In this document: positions 47,406 through 56,310 of the stretch, in pieces
Position numbering within the stretch: position 1 is the stretch's first letter
Layout of the letters: every line of letters starts with the position of its first letter
Source: Xanthomonas hortorum
Lineage (GTDB): Bacteria > Pseudomonadota > Gammaproteobacteria > Xanthomonadales > Xanthomonadaceae
DNA: 64,000 nt
Assembly (NCBI RefSeq): GCF_024339125.1
Contig: NZ_CP101417.1
Location: 3,917,001-3,981,000, forward strand
Direction of reading: 5' to 3'
The notes under the pieces: generated by a model
Databases searched by the model: none
What the model saw: only the letters and a program-made list of their open reading frames with translations
Told to the model about the DNA's origin: nothing
Position numbers and translations under genes: made by a program

Positions 47406-48707
47406 TCAGGCGGCCATTTCCGCAGCGTCGGCAAAGACGCTGGCCTGTTCCGCACGTAGGCGGTCGATCAGGCGGTTGGCCGGCAGCTGCACGTCGTCGT
47501 AAGTCAGCACCTGGTCCTTGGCCACCGCATGCCGCAGCACACAGCCTTCGGCCACGCCCATCGGCAGCAGGCGTGCGTTCGCGGTGCTATCGGCGCGCTC
47601 GCATTGACCGTAGCTCATGTAGCCGCCAAGCCCGTCGATGGTTTCGCCGGTGGCCAGGTCGCGTTTGGCGGTGGCGATCACTTCCACCAGCGGCGCACCG
47701 AGCGGCTGCAGCACCGCATCGCCGAGCAGCACCACGCGCGCCACCGACAACGGCACCTCGAAATGGCACAAGTGATACGGCGTGTAGAAGCTGTACAGCG
47801 GGCCTTCGCCGAGCTTGTAGAGATTGAGGTAATGCTGTTGTTTGGCATCCTCGTGACTGGCCAGCACGAACACGCCGGGCGAGGGCAGGGCGCCCACCAC
47901 GTAATCCACCGCGCCGCCCACTGCACGTAACGCCTCGATGTCGTAACGCTTGGTCAATGCGTCCACATGCCCGCGATGCTCATAGCCGGTCATGCCGCGC
48001 TGCAGGATCGACATGCCGGTGCCGTTGGCGACGATCGCCTGTTCAAAGCTGATCTTGGTGCCATCGGCAAAACTGGTGACCATATGCGGGTCCTGGCCCC
48101 ACTTCGCGGCGAAACCGGCTTGTGTCGCCGGTGTGCGATACGGGTCCTGCAAGCCTTTGATGTTGCCGCACAGCAGCGGCGTCAAACCGATCGAGCGCAC
48201 GAACCGATACAGGTTCATCTGCACGCCGGGCTGGTCGCCATCGCAGGCGCTGAAGATCACCCCGGCCGCATCGGCCTTGCGCTTGAGCAGCGGGCCGATG
48301 GTGCCGTCGAGCTCGGCGTTCATCGTGACCATGTGGCGGCCATGGGCGATGGCGCCCAGGCTGATGTGCGCGCCGTACTCGATGGCGCCGGTGGCATCGA
48401 TCAGGCAATCCAGTGCGTCGCATTCGTAGACCAATGCAGGGTCATCGGTTACGGCAGGAATGCCGGCAGCCATCTGGCGCTTCAATTCGGTGGCGCCATC
48501 CACCACACGTGCATGCTGGCCGGCTTGGCGGTACGCCTCCAGCGCCTTGTCCACGCTGCGGTTGCAGATCACCGATACCCGCATGCCCGGCACCGAGTGC
48601 GCGATCTGGTTGACGATGCCGCGTGCCATGAAGCCTGCCCCGTACAGGCCAACCCGCAATGGGCGACCTGCATCGGCGCGTGCCTGCAAGAGACGATCGA
48701 TATTCAT
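47406..48707 (-). CDS. NAD(P)-dependent oxidoreductase with SAF domain
   Basis: 433 residues. N-terminal Rossmann fold RVGLYGAGFMARGIVNQI at about 18-35, homoserine-dehydrogenase-like middle (LIDATGAIEYGAH, FSACDGDQPGVQMNLYRF) and a C-terminal SAF domain (PMGVAEGCVLRHAVAKDQVLTYDDVQLP) like that of sialic-acid-type synthases. The family (COG4091) is often found in LPS/O-antigen loci, but its reaction is not established. It overlaps the sugar epimerase gene by four bases (ATGA), so it belongs to the same operon. Confidence 0.8.
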   Translation of the reverse strand: MNIDRLLQARADAGRPLRVGLYGAGFMARGIVNQIAHSVPGMRVSVICNRSVDKALEAYRQAGQHARVVDGATELKRQMAAGIPAVTDDPALVYECDALDCLIDATGAIEYGAHISLGAIAHGRHMVTMNAELDGTIGPLLKRKADAAGVIFSACDGDQPGVQMNLYRFVRSIGLTPLLCGNIKGLQDPYRTPATQAGFAAKWGQDPHMVTSFADGTKISFEQAIVANGTGMSILQRGMTGYEHRGHVDALTKRYDIEALRAVGGAVDYVVGALPSPGVFVLASHEDAKQQHYLNLYKLGEGPLYSFYTPYHLCHFEVPLSVARVVLLGDAVLQPLGAPLVEVIATAKRDLATGETIDGLGGYMSYGQCERADSTANARLLPMGVAEGCVLRHAVAKDQVLTYDDVQLPANRLIDRLRAEQASVFADAAEMAA

Positions 48708-49285
48708 GCGCGCTCCTTCTGGGTAAGCCCGGCAAGCTGCGCAATGCCGTGCTGGTGTTCGTTGAAGTCTGGCCAGGCGGCATCCTTGTCGGACACCAGC
48801 TGCGGCTTGAGCGGCCACTGCAGGCCCAGACGTGGATCGTTCCAGCGCAAGCCGCGCTCGGCCTGCGGCGTGTACATCGCACTGGCGAAGTAGAAGGCTT
48901 CGGTCTGCGGCTGCAAGGTGATGAAGCCATGCGCAAAGCCGCGCGGCACGTACAGCGCCAGACGATTGTCTGCAGTCAATTCGGTGCCGTACCACTGCAG
49001 GTAGGTGCGCGAATCCGGGCGCAGATCCACGATCGCATCCCATAGCCCACCGCGAATGCAGCGCACGATCTTGACCTCGGCGGCAGGCGGCAATTGGTAG
49101 TGCATGCCGCGCAAGGTACCGGCCTGCGCATTGAACGAGTTGTTGACCTGCACGAACTGATCGACCAGGCCGGCCTGGGCCATTTCCTGGGTGCAAAACA
49201 CCCTTGCAAACCAACCGCGCGCATCGCCACGTTGTTCCGGCTCGATCACAAACGCGCCTGCCAGCGGGGTAGGGTGAAAGATCAT
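48704..49285 (-). CDS. rfbC: dTDP-4-dehydrorhamnose 3,5-epimerase family protein
   Basis: 193 residues, RmlC-like cupin. Motifs: RGDARGWFARVF, FVQVNNSFNAQAGTLRGMHYQ (H62 is the expected catalytic His), VKIVRCIRGGLWDAIVDLRPDS and PRGFAHGFITLQPQTEAFYF. The neighbouring gene makes a CDP-sugar, so the true substrate may be a CDP-4-keto sugar rather than dTDP-4-keto-rhamnose. It is coupled to both neighbours by 4-bp overlaps. Confidence 0.85.
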   Translation of the reverse strand: MIFHPTPLAGAFVIEPEQRGDARGWFARVFCTQEMAQAGLVDQFVQVNNSFNAQAGTLRGMHYQLPPAAEVKIVRCIRGGLWDAIVDLRPDSRTYLQWYGTELTADNRLALYVPRGFAHGFITLQPQTEAFYFASAMYTPQAERGLRWNDPRLGLQWPLKPQLVSDKDAAWPDFNEHQHGIAQLAGLTQKERA

Positions 49286-50331
49286 GCAGCCACCCTCAGG
49301 TCCGCTGCGAGGGTGCCGGCATCGACCAACTGCTGCAGGATGCGCAGCCGGATGAAGTCCGAGCTCTGGCGGAAGTCGCCATCGGTGAAGCCGGCACGCT
49401 GCAGATCGTGGCGGAGTTCGGTGATGGTGGAGCGCAGGGTTTCCTGCGGTTGATGCTCGGGAGCCAGACGTTCGAACAGGGAAAAATCCACACGATACGA
49501 GCGGCTGTCGGCCGGCGCGTTGCTGGAGATCGACACCGTTGCGCTGGGAATCGCCACACCGACCGCATGCGCCAAATCGCGTACCTGTACATTCCAGCGT
49601 GCCGAGCCGGCATTGACGAACAGGAACTGCCCACCGGCCAGCGGTGTGCGGCTCAATGCCCAGTCGATGGCGCGCGCCATATCGCGCACATGGATCAACG
49701 GCCGCCACGGCGAGCCATCCGACAGTACCTCCACGGTGCCGTTGGCCACGGCGCTGGCGACGAAATCGTTGAGCACCAGATCCAGCCGCAGGCGTGGCGA
49801 GGCGCCGCAGGCAGTGGCAAAACGCAGGCAGGTGATCACCATGTCGGTATCCAGCTGCGCAAGCGCACGTTCGGTATCGATCTTGGAATGCGCATACGCG
49901 GTCAGCGGGGCGATGGTGCTGGTTTCCGAGCGCGGCGTGCCATCGGCGGCTGCCCCATACACGCTGCAGCTGGAGGCGAACACGAAGTGGCGCACTCCGG
50001 CCTGCGCAGCGGCTTGCGCCACGGCAACGCTCGCCTTGCAGTTGATCGCGTCGGTGACCAGCTCGAAGCGCTTGCCCATCGCATCGTTGGAGATCGCCGC
50101 CAGGTGCACCACCGCGTCGAAACCCTGCAGTTGCTGCGCGGTGAGGTCGCGCACATCGCCGAACCATTGCTGGTCCAGCACCACTTCCGGCAGGCGCCGC
50201 GGGTCGGACAGGCAATGCGCGAACCAGCCGCGATCCAGCCCCACCAACCAGGCCTGCGGATAGCGTTGCCGCAAATGGGCGGCCACTACCGGCCCGATAT
50301 AGCCCATGTTGCCGGTGATCAGAATGCGCAT
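49282..50331 (-). CDS. NAD-dependent epimerase/dehydratase (extended SDR)
   Basis: 349 residues. NAD-binding MRILITGNMGYIGPVVAAHL at the N-terminus and the active-site block YAHSKIDTER (Tyr-x3-Lys) with Ser in FASSCSVYG. Nucleotide-sugar epimerases, dehydratases and reductases of surface-polysaccharide loci belong here. The GTGFKG signature of CDP-glucose 4,6-dehydratase is not seen, so the reaction (dehydration, epimerisation or 4-keto reduction) is open. It is embedded in the operon between the cytidylyltransferase and the 3,5-epimerase. Confidence 0.83.
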   Translation of the reverse strand: MRILITGNMGYIGPVVAAHLRQRYPQAWLVGLDRGWFAHCLSDPRRLPEVVLDQQWFGDVRDLTAQQLQGFDAVVHLAAISNDAMGKRFELVTDAINCKASVAVAQAAAQAGVRHFVFASSCSVYGAAADGTPRSETSTIAPLTAYAHSKIDTERALAQLDTDMVITCLRFATACGASPRLRLDLVLNDFVASAVANGTVEVLSDGSPWRPLIHVRDMARAIDWALSRTPLAGGQFLFVNAGSARWNVQVRDLAHAVGVAIPSATVSISSNAPADSRSYRVDFSLFERLAPEHQPQETLRSTITELRHDLQRAGFTDGDFRQSSDFIRLRILQQLVDAGTLAADLRVAA

Positions 50332-50335
50332 GCTG

Positions 50336-51109
50336 TTACTCCCACACGCGCCACGGCGCGCGATTGGACGACCAGAGGGTTTCGAGATGATTGCGGTCGC
50401 GCAGTGTGTCCATCGGTTGCCAGAACCCGTCGTGGCGATAGACGCTCAACTCGTCGCGGTCGACCAGCGTTTCCAGCGGGCTGTTCTCCCACACGGTGGC
50501 GTCGTCTTCGATCACGTCGATCACGCGTGGGTCCAGCACGAAAAAACCGCCGTTGATCAATCCGTCGCCATCCAGCGGTTTTTCGCGGAAACCGGTGACG
50601 TGTTCGCCTTCCACCCGCAGCGCGCCGAAGCGGCCGGGCGGTTGCACGGCAGTGACCGTGGCAAGCCTGCCTTCGCGTTGATGCAGCGCGATGGCTGCGC
50701 CGATATCCACATCGGCCACGCCATCGCCGTAGGTCATGCAGAACGCCGATTCGCCGCGCAGATGCTCGCGCACGCGGCGCAGCCGGCCGCCGGTCATGGT
50801 CTGCGCACCGGTGTCCACCAGCGTCACCCGCCAGGGTTCGGCACGGGTGTTATGCAAGGTGGTGGTATTGCTGCCAAGGTCGCAGGTCACATCCGATTCG
50901 CGCATGTGGTAGTTCATGAAAAAATCCTTGATCACTTCGCCGCGGTACCCCAGACACACGACGAAATCCTGGATGCCGTGGTGCGCGTAGATTTTCATGA
51001 TGTGCCACAGGATCGGTTTGCCGCCGATTTCCACCATGGGCTTGGGGCGGATGGCGGTTTCTTCGGAAATGCGCGTTCCCAGTCCGCCAGCCAGAATGAC
51101 TGCTTTCAT
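50336..51109 (-). CDS. rfbF: Glucose-1-phosphate cytidylyltransferase
   Basis: 257 residues. MKAVILAGGLGTRISEETAI and RPKPMVEIGGKPILWHIMKIY are diagnostic of RfbF, followed by CLGYRGEVIKDFFMNYHM, MTYGDGVADVD and ENSPLETLVDRDELSVYRHDGFW. It makes CDP-glucose, entry to CDP-linked 3,6-dideoxy- and branched sugars. The start at 51109 is at the canonical MKAVILAGG. It is second in the operon, after the glycosyltransferase. Confidence 0.95.
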   Translation of the reverse strand: MKAVILAGGLGTRISEETAIRPKPMVEIGGKPILWHIMKIYAHHGIQDFVVCLGYRGEVIKDFFMNYHMRESDVTCDLGSNTTTLHNTRAEPWRVTLVDTGAQTMTGGRLRRVREHLRGESAFCMTYGDGVADVDIGAAIALHQREGRLATVTAVQPPGRFGALRVEGEHVTGFREKPLDGDGLINGGFFVLDPRVIDVIEDDATVWENSPLETLVDRDELSVYRHDGFWQPMDTLRDRNHLETLWSSNRAPWRVWE

Positions 51110-51165
51110 TGATACGTCCTTTGGGGCTGGAGCCTTGCGTGATGCCGGAGCACTGCGATGCAACG

Positions 51166-52350
51166 TTATGCGGTCATGCTCAGCACGGGTGCCGGGGAGC
51201 AGGCAGCGTGTTCGGCCATGGCCGCCAGGTTGTCGAGCATGGAAAAACGCTCGGCCATCAACGCCGGGCGAGGCAGCTGCAGCGTCTGCAGAATCTGCGC
51301 CCACCGGTGCGCCCAATCGTGCCGGCGTAGCGATTGCACGGTGTTGTGCAGGCGTGCGCGATCCAGTCGCTCGCTCTGCTGTTCCAGATCGTGCAGAAAC
51401 TGGCCGATGTCGCGGACGTCTGATGGCAGATCGATGACCGCATCGTCCCAATCGAAGAACTGCCGGAATTCCGGGCAGCCCTGCGCAGAACCCAGCACGA
51501 TCGCGCCGCCTGCGGCACCTTCGAAATAGCGCGTGGCCAAGGCCTGTTTTTTCACGCCCTTGAAGAAGCCTGCCGTGTCGACAGTAAAGTCGTGGGCCAT
51601 GAAGAACTTGGCGCGCTTGATCATGGCGCTCGATTGCAGGCGGTGTGCAGCCCAGTCCTGCACCGCACCGCCACGTAGCACGTCGTGCAGATAGAAAAAT
51701 CCTGGGTTGGCCTGTGCATGCGCCAGCAATTGCGCATGCACCTGCGGCACGCGCCGGCCAATGCTGACCACATCGATGCAGCGCTGTGGCGCACGCGGCA
51801 GTGGGGTTGCCAACAAGGTGTCGCACGCGCTGGCCAGAAACGACACTGGCGTGCTGGTGTAGCCACGCAGCGCATCCACGCAGCTGGCATTGAGCACGAA
51901 GACATGATCGAACTGATCGAGCAGTTTCAATTCGGTCTTTTGCGATTCCAGCAGCTCAGGCCAGGTTTCCAGCAGGTACACCACACGCGTGCGGCAGCGC
52001 TTGCGCCAGCCGTCCATGCGTCCGAGCGCGCTCAGCTCTCTTGGGAACTGGCACACGTAGAAAAACAGATCGTAGTCCTGCTCGACTTTGCGTGGCTGTG
52101 CATTGGAGAGGGCAGGCCGCCCACTCAACCGATGCAGCGCAGAGGCGCCGCGATGCTTCAGTTCGTTGAGCAGATACGACACACCCGGATTGACCCCGCG
52201 CCCGCTGGTGTACTCCGCTGCGGGCGGGCACAGCAGGTCTGCATGTTCCAGACTGCCGATGACATTGAGCAAGGCATAGGCCTGCCCGTTGAAGGCCTCT
52301 GGCCAGGCCTGGTAATTGGAGGCCAGCAGGACCGAGCGCGTTGCGTCCAT
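51166..52350 (-). CDS. Glycosyltransferase (CgeB-like, family 1 type)
   Basis: 394 residues. The C-terminal half resembles the Glyco_trans_1_2 domain of CgeB-type proteins (KQALATRYFEGAAGGAIVLG, a nucleotide-sugar-binding region) and the middle has RVVYLLETWPELLESQ and DHVFVLNASCVDALRGY. It probably transfers the sugar made by the downstream genes to a surface glycan. The start at 52350 has a purine-rich site; a longer frame to 52434 is not supported. First gene of the minus-strand cluster. Confidence 0.75.
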   Translation of the reverse strand: MDATRSVLLASNYQAWPEAFNGQAYALLNVIGSLEHADLLCPPAAEYTSGRGVNPGVSYLLNELKHRGASALHRLSGRPALSNAQPRKVEQDYDLFFYVCQFPRELSALGRMDGWRKRCRTRVVYLLETWPELLESQKTELKLLDQFDHVFVLNASCVDALRGYTSTPVSFLASACDTLLATPLPRAPQRCIDVVSIGRRVPQVHAQLLAHAQANPGFFYLHDVLRGGAVQDWAAHRLQSSAMIKRAKFFMAHDFTVDTAGFFKGVKKQALATRYFEGAAGGAIVLGSAQGCPEFRQFFDWDDAVIDLPSDVRDIGQFLHDLEQQSERLDRARLHNTVQSLRRHDWAHRWAQILQTLQLPRPALMAERFSMLDNLAAMAEHAACSPAPVLSMTA

Positions 52351-52590
52351 CGATACTCCTTCGGTGATCGCACCTGCCAACCGGCCGCGACTGCTTTTAC
52401 TCGGGTGGGTAAAACAACGCACGCCCCAGACCAAGGCCAGGAAAACGTTCGTCGCCTTGCAGCACTGTGCGGTTCAACATAACCCGACCTAAATATAAGA
52501 GCAGATAGTGAGAAAAGAGTGATACCGGTCGCGATAATCCTGTGCGCTATGGTGTAAGCCCGCTGGGTTGCCGATGGTTTGAGGCCGAAC

Positions 52591-53766
52591 ATGCACGACG
52601 TTGAATGTGTGGTGGTGGGCGCAGGCGTGGTGGGGCTGGCGATTGCGCGTCACCTCGCGCTGCAGGGGCATGCGGTGTTGGTACTGGAAGAGCAGGCCGC
52701 GATCGGCACTGGCAGCAGTGCGCGCAATAGTGAGGTGATCCACGCAGGTCTCTACTACCCGGCCGAGTCGTTGAAGGCACAGTTGTGCGTCAGCGGCAAT
52801 ACCGTGTTGTATGCCTATTGCGAGCAACGTCACGTGCCGTATCGGCGTTGCGGCAAATTGATCATTGCGTGCGATCACGCGCAACGCGAACAACTCGACC
52901 GGCTGCATCACAACGCGGTGGCCAGTGGTGCGCACGGTGTTGTGCCGCTCACTCAGGCGCAGGTGCGGGAGCGCGCGCCGCAGCTGCGCTGCGTTGCCGC
53001 TCTGGAGTCCACCGCCACCGGCATCATCGACAGCCATGCATTGATGCTGGCATTGCAGGGCGATGCCGAAGCGCACGGCGCCACCGTGGCGCTACGCACG
53101 AGGGTGGAACACGTCGAGCCAAGTGCAGCAGGATTCCGTCTTTCGATTGCAGGTGACGGCCATGCGCCGGTGTCGCTCACCTGCAACTGGCTGGTGAATG
53201 CGGCCGGCCATGGCGCGCCACCCCTGGCTGCCCGCACCGATGGTTTGCCCGCGCGTGCACAGGTGCGGGCCTACTTCGCCAAGGGCAGCTACTTCACGTT
53301 GGCCGGCCGCTCACCGTTTGGTCAATTGATCTATCCGCTGCCCGAACCTGGCGGCCTGGGCGTGCATCTCACCCTGGACCTGCACGGGCGTGCACGCTTC
53401 GGCCCTGATGTGGAGTGGGTAAGTGCGCCCGATTACCACTGCGAGCCAACGCGGGCAGACAGCTTTGTGGCGGCGATACGGCGTTACTGGCCTGGCTTGC
53501 CGGAGCGCGCATTGCAGCCTGGCTATTGCGGCGTAAGACCGAAGATCAGCGGGCCCGGCGAGGCGGCCGCCGATTTCCGCATCGATGGGCCAGGTCTGCA
53601 CGGCATCGCCGGGCTGGTGAATCTGTTGGGCATCGAATCGCCGGGGTTGACCTGCTGCCTGAGCATCGCCGCGCACGTGGCCGCGTTGCTGGAAGATCGC
53701 CCCTTGCAGGCCAGTACTGGTAGCGCTACCCACGCATCACCGCAAGCGGCAGGCACGTCTTGCTGA
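52591..53766 (+). CDS. FAD-dependent oxidoreductase, L-2-hydroxyglutarate oxidase-like
   Basis: 391 residues. The DAO-fold FAD motif VVVGAGVVGLAIARHLALQG is at about 6-25, followed by GTGSSARNSEVIHAGLYYP, which is typical of LhgO, and a C-terminal GIAGLVNLLGIESPGLT FAD-contact region. Such enzymes oxidise L-2-hydroxyglutarate to 2-oxoglutarate. ATG 52591 is preferred over a TTG four codons upstream. It is divergent from the polysaccharide cluster and stands alone. Confidence 0.85.
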   Translation: MHDVECVVVGAGVVGLAIARHLALQGHAVLVLEEQAAIGTGSSARNSEVIHAGLYYPAESLKAQLCVSGNTVLYAYCEQRHVPYRRCGKLIIACDHAQREQLDRLHHNAVASGAHGVVPLTQAQVRERAPQLRCVAALESTATGIIDSHALMLALQGDAEAHGATVALRTRVEHVEPSAAGFRLSIAGDGHAPVSLTCNWLVNAAGHGAPPLAARTDGLPARAQVRAYFAKGSYFTLAGRSPFGQLIYPLPEPGGLGVHLTLDLHGRARFGPDVEWVSAPDYHCEPTRADSFVAAIRRYWPGLPERALQPGYCGVRPKISGPGEAAADFRIDGPGLHGIAGLVNLLGIESPGLTCCLSIAAHVAALLEDRPLQASTGSATHASPQAAGTSC

Positions 53767-53850
53767 CAGGAGTGCAAGATTTGCACAGCGAGCGCAGCCG
53801 TTTTTTCCGACACCCCATGTACGTGCACCGTGTGGCCTGCATTTGCGGGT

Positions 53851-53865
53851 TGGCACGATTGTTGC
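53851..53865 (+). promoter_or_regulatory. Sigma-54 promoter upstream of the KGG-protein gene
   Basis: TGGCAC-GATTG-TTGC, with GG and GC 10 bp apart, matches the -24/-12 consensus perfectly and is nearly the same sequence as the narK promoter. It ends 51 bp before the start codon of the KGG stress protein. Confidence 0.8.
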
Positions 53866-53916
53866 GTTGACCCCATTACCCAATGGCGTACCAACGAAGC
53901 ATCGAGAGGAGGCACA

Positions 53917-54174
53917 GTGGAAGACGGACAGAACGTTACTCGTAGCCGGCGCGGCTTTGCCGCATTGGATCCTGAAAAGCGCCGCGTGTTGGCCAGCAGC
54001 GGTGGAAAAGCCGCCCACGCCAGCGGCAATGCACATGAATTCACCAGCGACGAAGCACGTGAAGCGGGTCGCAAGGGTGGCCAGGCAGTCAGCCGCGATC
54101 GCGATCATATGTCGCGTATCGGCAGCAAAGGTGGCCGTTCCAAGCAGGCCAAGCCGCAGGAAGAAGCAGTCTAA
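53917..54174 (+). CDS. KGG-repeat general stress protein
   Basis: 85 residues, highly charged and probably disordered, with three KGG/GGK-type repeats (SSGGKAAHASG, RKGGQAVSRD, SKGGRSKQAK), as in YciG and Con-10 proteins. In enterics yciG, yciF and yciE are neighbours; here a YciF-like DUF892 gene follows 480 bp downstream. The GTG start has a perfect AGGAGG six bases upstream. A sigma-54 promoter lies upstream. Confidence 0.85.
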   Translation: MEDGQNVTRSRRGFAALDPEKRRVLASSGGKAAHASGNAHEFTSDEAREAGRKGGQAVSRDRDHMSRIGSKGGRSKQAKPQEEAV

Positions 54175-54657
54175 ATCCGCCGTTCGGCGCGCCGATGGCG
54201 TGCCGGTGCGGGTTGCAGCACGACAGGCTCTGCGTCAGCTGGATGCAGGGCCTGTTACGTTTTGGGAAGGTACTTCGCGATGTCATTCGAGGTCTGCAGG
54301 CACAAACGATTGCAGCACTCCGTCGCTTGAGGTCGCCTGATGGCGATTGGATTGCAAAGGTGTGGTCTTGAACCTGTTGGTGCGCAACGCATCGGCACGG
54401 ATGAGGAAAATTTTGCACACCTTGTGCGGCGCTGCCATCGATTGCAGGGAAATTCTTCACCCTCACTGTCGCACCTCTCACAGTGTCTGCAGGATTTGCA
54501 GAGCTGGCCAGACCCCTCATTCTCTCGTCCCGGCCCATTCGCTGGGTCGTGATGTCAATTACATGTGGACGTCCCACTGCGCGCTCACCTTGTGCAGCCG
54601 TGTCTTTCATGCGGTGCGCGCCACGCTGGAGTCCTCGCACATAACAGGAGATGTCGC
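54175..54657. other. Intergenic gap between the KGG and DUF892 genes
   Basis: 483 bp without a supported gene. A 70-codon frame at 54340-54552 has no ribosome site, homology or codon character and is not called. No terminator with a T-tract was seen after the KGG gene. Confidence 0.5.
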
Positions 54658-55167
54658 ATGGCCGAACCCCAAGAAAATTTGATGGACTGGTTGCGCGATG
54701 CGCATGCAATGGAGCAGCAGGCCGAACAGATGCTCAAGGCTCAGGCGGCGCGCATCGAGCATTATCCCCAGCTCAAGGCACGTCTCGAGCAGCACCTGGA
54801 AGAGACGCTGGGCCAGCAGCGCCTGGTCGATTCCTGCATCGAGCGCCTTGGCGGTTCGCCGTCGGTGATCAAGGACACCATGGGCAAGATGGCCGCGTTC
54901 GGCCAGGCCATGGGCGGCATGACCACCTCCGACGAAATCGTCAAGGGTGCGATGGCCGGCTATGTGTTCGAGAATCTGGAGATCGCCACCTATACCGCGT
55001 TGCTCGGTGCAGCCAGGACGGTAGGCGATGTGCAAACCCAGCACGTGTGCGAGCAGATACTGGAGCAGGAACATGCAATGGCCGACTGGTTGCTGGACTA
55101 TCTGCCGCAGCTGACCGAAGAATTCCTGGTGCGGGATGCAACCCCGGGCGTCATTGCGAAGAAGTGA
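54658..55167 (+). CDS. Ferritin-like DUF892 protein (YciF/YciE family)
   Basis: 169 residues, predicted four-helix bundle: LMDWLRDAHAMEQQAEQML, YPQLKARLEQHLEETLGQ, an EIVKGAMAGYVFENLEIATYTALL helix with Glu residues, and CEQILEQEHAMADWLLDYL. The spaced Glu/His residues suit a di-metal site. The family is stress-linked and often found with KGG proteins. An AGGAGA site precedes the ATG, and a strong terminator follows the stop. Confidence 0.88.
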   Translation: MAEPQENLMDWLRDAHAMEQQAEQMLKAQAARIEHYPQLKARLEQHLEETLGQQRLVDSCIERLGGSPSVIKDTMGKMAAFGQAMGGMTTSDEIVKGAMAGYVFENLEIATYTALLGAARTVGDVQTQHVCEQILEQEHAMADWLLDYLPQLTEEFLVRDATPGVIAKK

Positions 55168-55206
55168 GCCGCAACGCGGGCCGCCGCGCCGTGGACCGGT
55201 AAACAC

Positions 55207-55237
55207 AAAAGGCCCTGCGATGCAGGGCCTTTCTTGT
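55207..55237 (+). terminator. Rho-independent terminator of the DUF892 gene
   Basis: AAAGGCCCTGC-GAT-GCAGGGCCTTT, an 11-bp perfect stem with a three-base loop and a TTTCTT tail, begins 40 bp after the stop codon. Confidence 0.88.
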
Positions 55238-55342
55238 TCCGAGACAGGCTTGGATGCGGCAGCGTGCGCGATCCGGCACTGCCATGGACCGGCTTATCCG
55301 CAACGCTTACCCTTGTCGATCTCTCGACAAACGGTTGCAGTG

Positions 55343-56263
55343 ATGACAGCGCACGCGGCTTATCCGATCGGCAGTGCAGGGCACCCCTGGGGTGAGACAG
55401 AGCGCAGTGCATGGCGTGCACGCCAGCTGCGCCAGCGTAGTTATGCCGACGATGTCGTGCAGCCCATCGAGCGCCTGGATGCGCACCTTGAACGCGTGCA
55501 TTACGGGACGATCGGCGCGGCACCCGAGCACTATCCGTTGATCGCACTGCGCAATGCCGACTGGGACGCTGCGCTACCGTGCGCACTGGTCACCGGCGGT
55601 GTGCATGGGTATGAAACCAGTGGCGTGCAGGGCGCGCTGCAGTTCTTGCAGCAACACGCTGCCCATTACGCGGGCCGGATCAATCTGCTGGTGGCGCCCT
55701 GCATCAATCCGTGGGGGTATGAGCGCATCCAACGCTGGAATGCCGATGCAATCGATCCGAATCGTTCCTTTCGCCAGGACAGTCCTGCAGCAGAATCGGC
55801 CGCGTTGATGCAGCTGGTCACCGCACTGCCTGGGCAGATGCACGTGCATATCGATCTGCACGAAACCACCGACAGCGACGAAACCGAATTCCGCCCGGCG
55901 TTGGCCGCGCGCGACGGTGTTGCGTACGTGCCGGGCACTATTCCGGATGGTTTCTATCTGGTCGGCGACAGCGAAGATCCGCAGCCGGAATTTCAGCAGG
56001 CCGTGATTGCGGCGGTGGCGCAGATCACCCACATCGCGCCTGCCGACGCGCAGGGCCAGATCATCGGCGCACCTGTGGTGGGCCATGGTGTCATCAACTA
56101 TCCGGTGCGGCGTCTGGGCTTGTGCGCCGGCGTGACGCAGGCACGCTATCGCACCACCACCGAGGTGTATCCGGACAGCCCGCGTGCAACGCCTGCGCAA
56201 TGCAATGCGGCGCAGGTGGCGGCGATCTGTGCGGCACTGGATTACGCGCTGGCACATGCGTGA
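55343..56263 (+). CDS. M14-family metallocarboxypeptidase-like protein
   Basis: 306 residues with the M14 / succinylglutamate-desuccinylase fold. Zinc ligands are H88 and E91 in GGVHGYE and H173 in HIDLHETTD; the substrate-binding Asn-Arg is in IDPNRSF and the catalytic Glu is E274 in TTTEVYPD. No signal peptide, so cytoplasmic. It may be an amidase or peptidase on small substrates. The start at 55343 follows a terminator; the longer frame upstream overlaps it. The DUF1349 gene follows after 47 bp. Confidence 0.83.
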   Translation: MTAHAAYPIGSAGHPWGETERSAWRARQLRQRSYADDVVQPIERLDAHLERVHYGTIGAAPEHYPLIALRNADWDAALPCALVTGGVHGYETSGVQGALQFLQQHAAHYAGRINLLVAPCINPWGYERIQRWNADAIDPNRSFRQDSPAAESAALMQLVTALPGQMHVHIDLHETTDSDETEFRPALAARDGVAYVPGTIPDGFYLVGDSEDPQPEFQQAVIAAVAQITHIAPADAQGQIIGAPVVGHGVINYPVRRLGLCAGVTQARYRTTTEVYPDSPRATPAQCNAAQVAAICAALDYALAHA

Positions 56264-56310
56264 AGACGCGGAGCCGGGAAAAGCAGGTCACAACGAATTC
56301 GGAGATCAGC

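Noticed and set aside
54340..54552. 70-codon ORF between the KGG and DUF892 genes
   Set aside because: No ribosome site, no similarity and no coding character.
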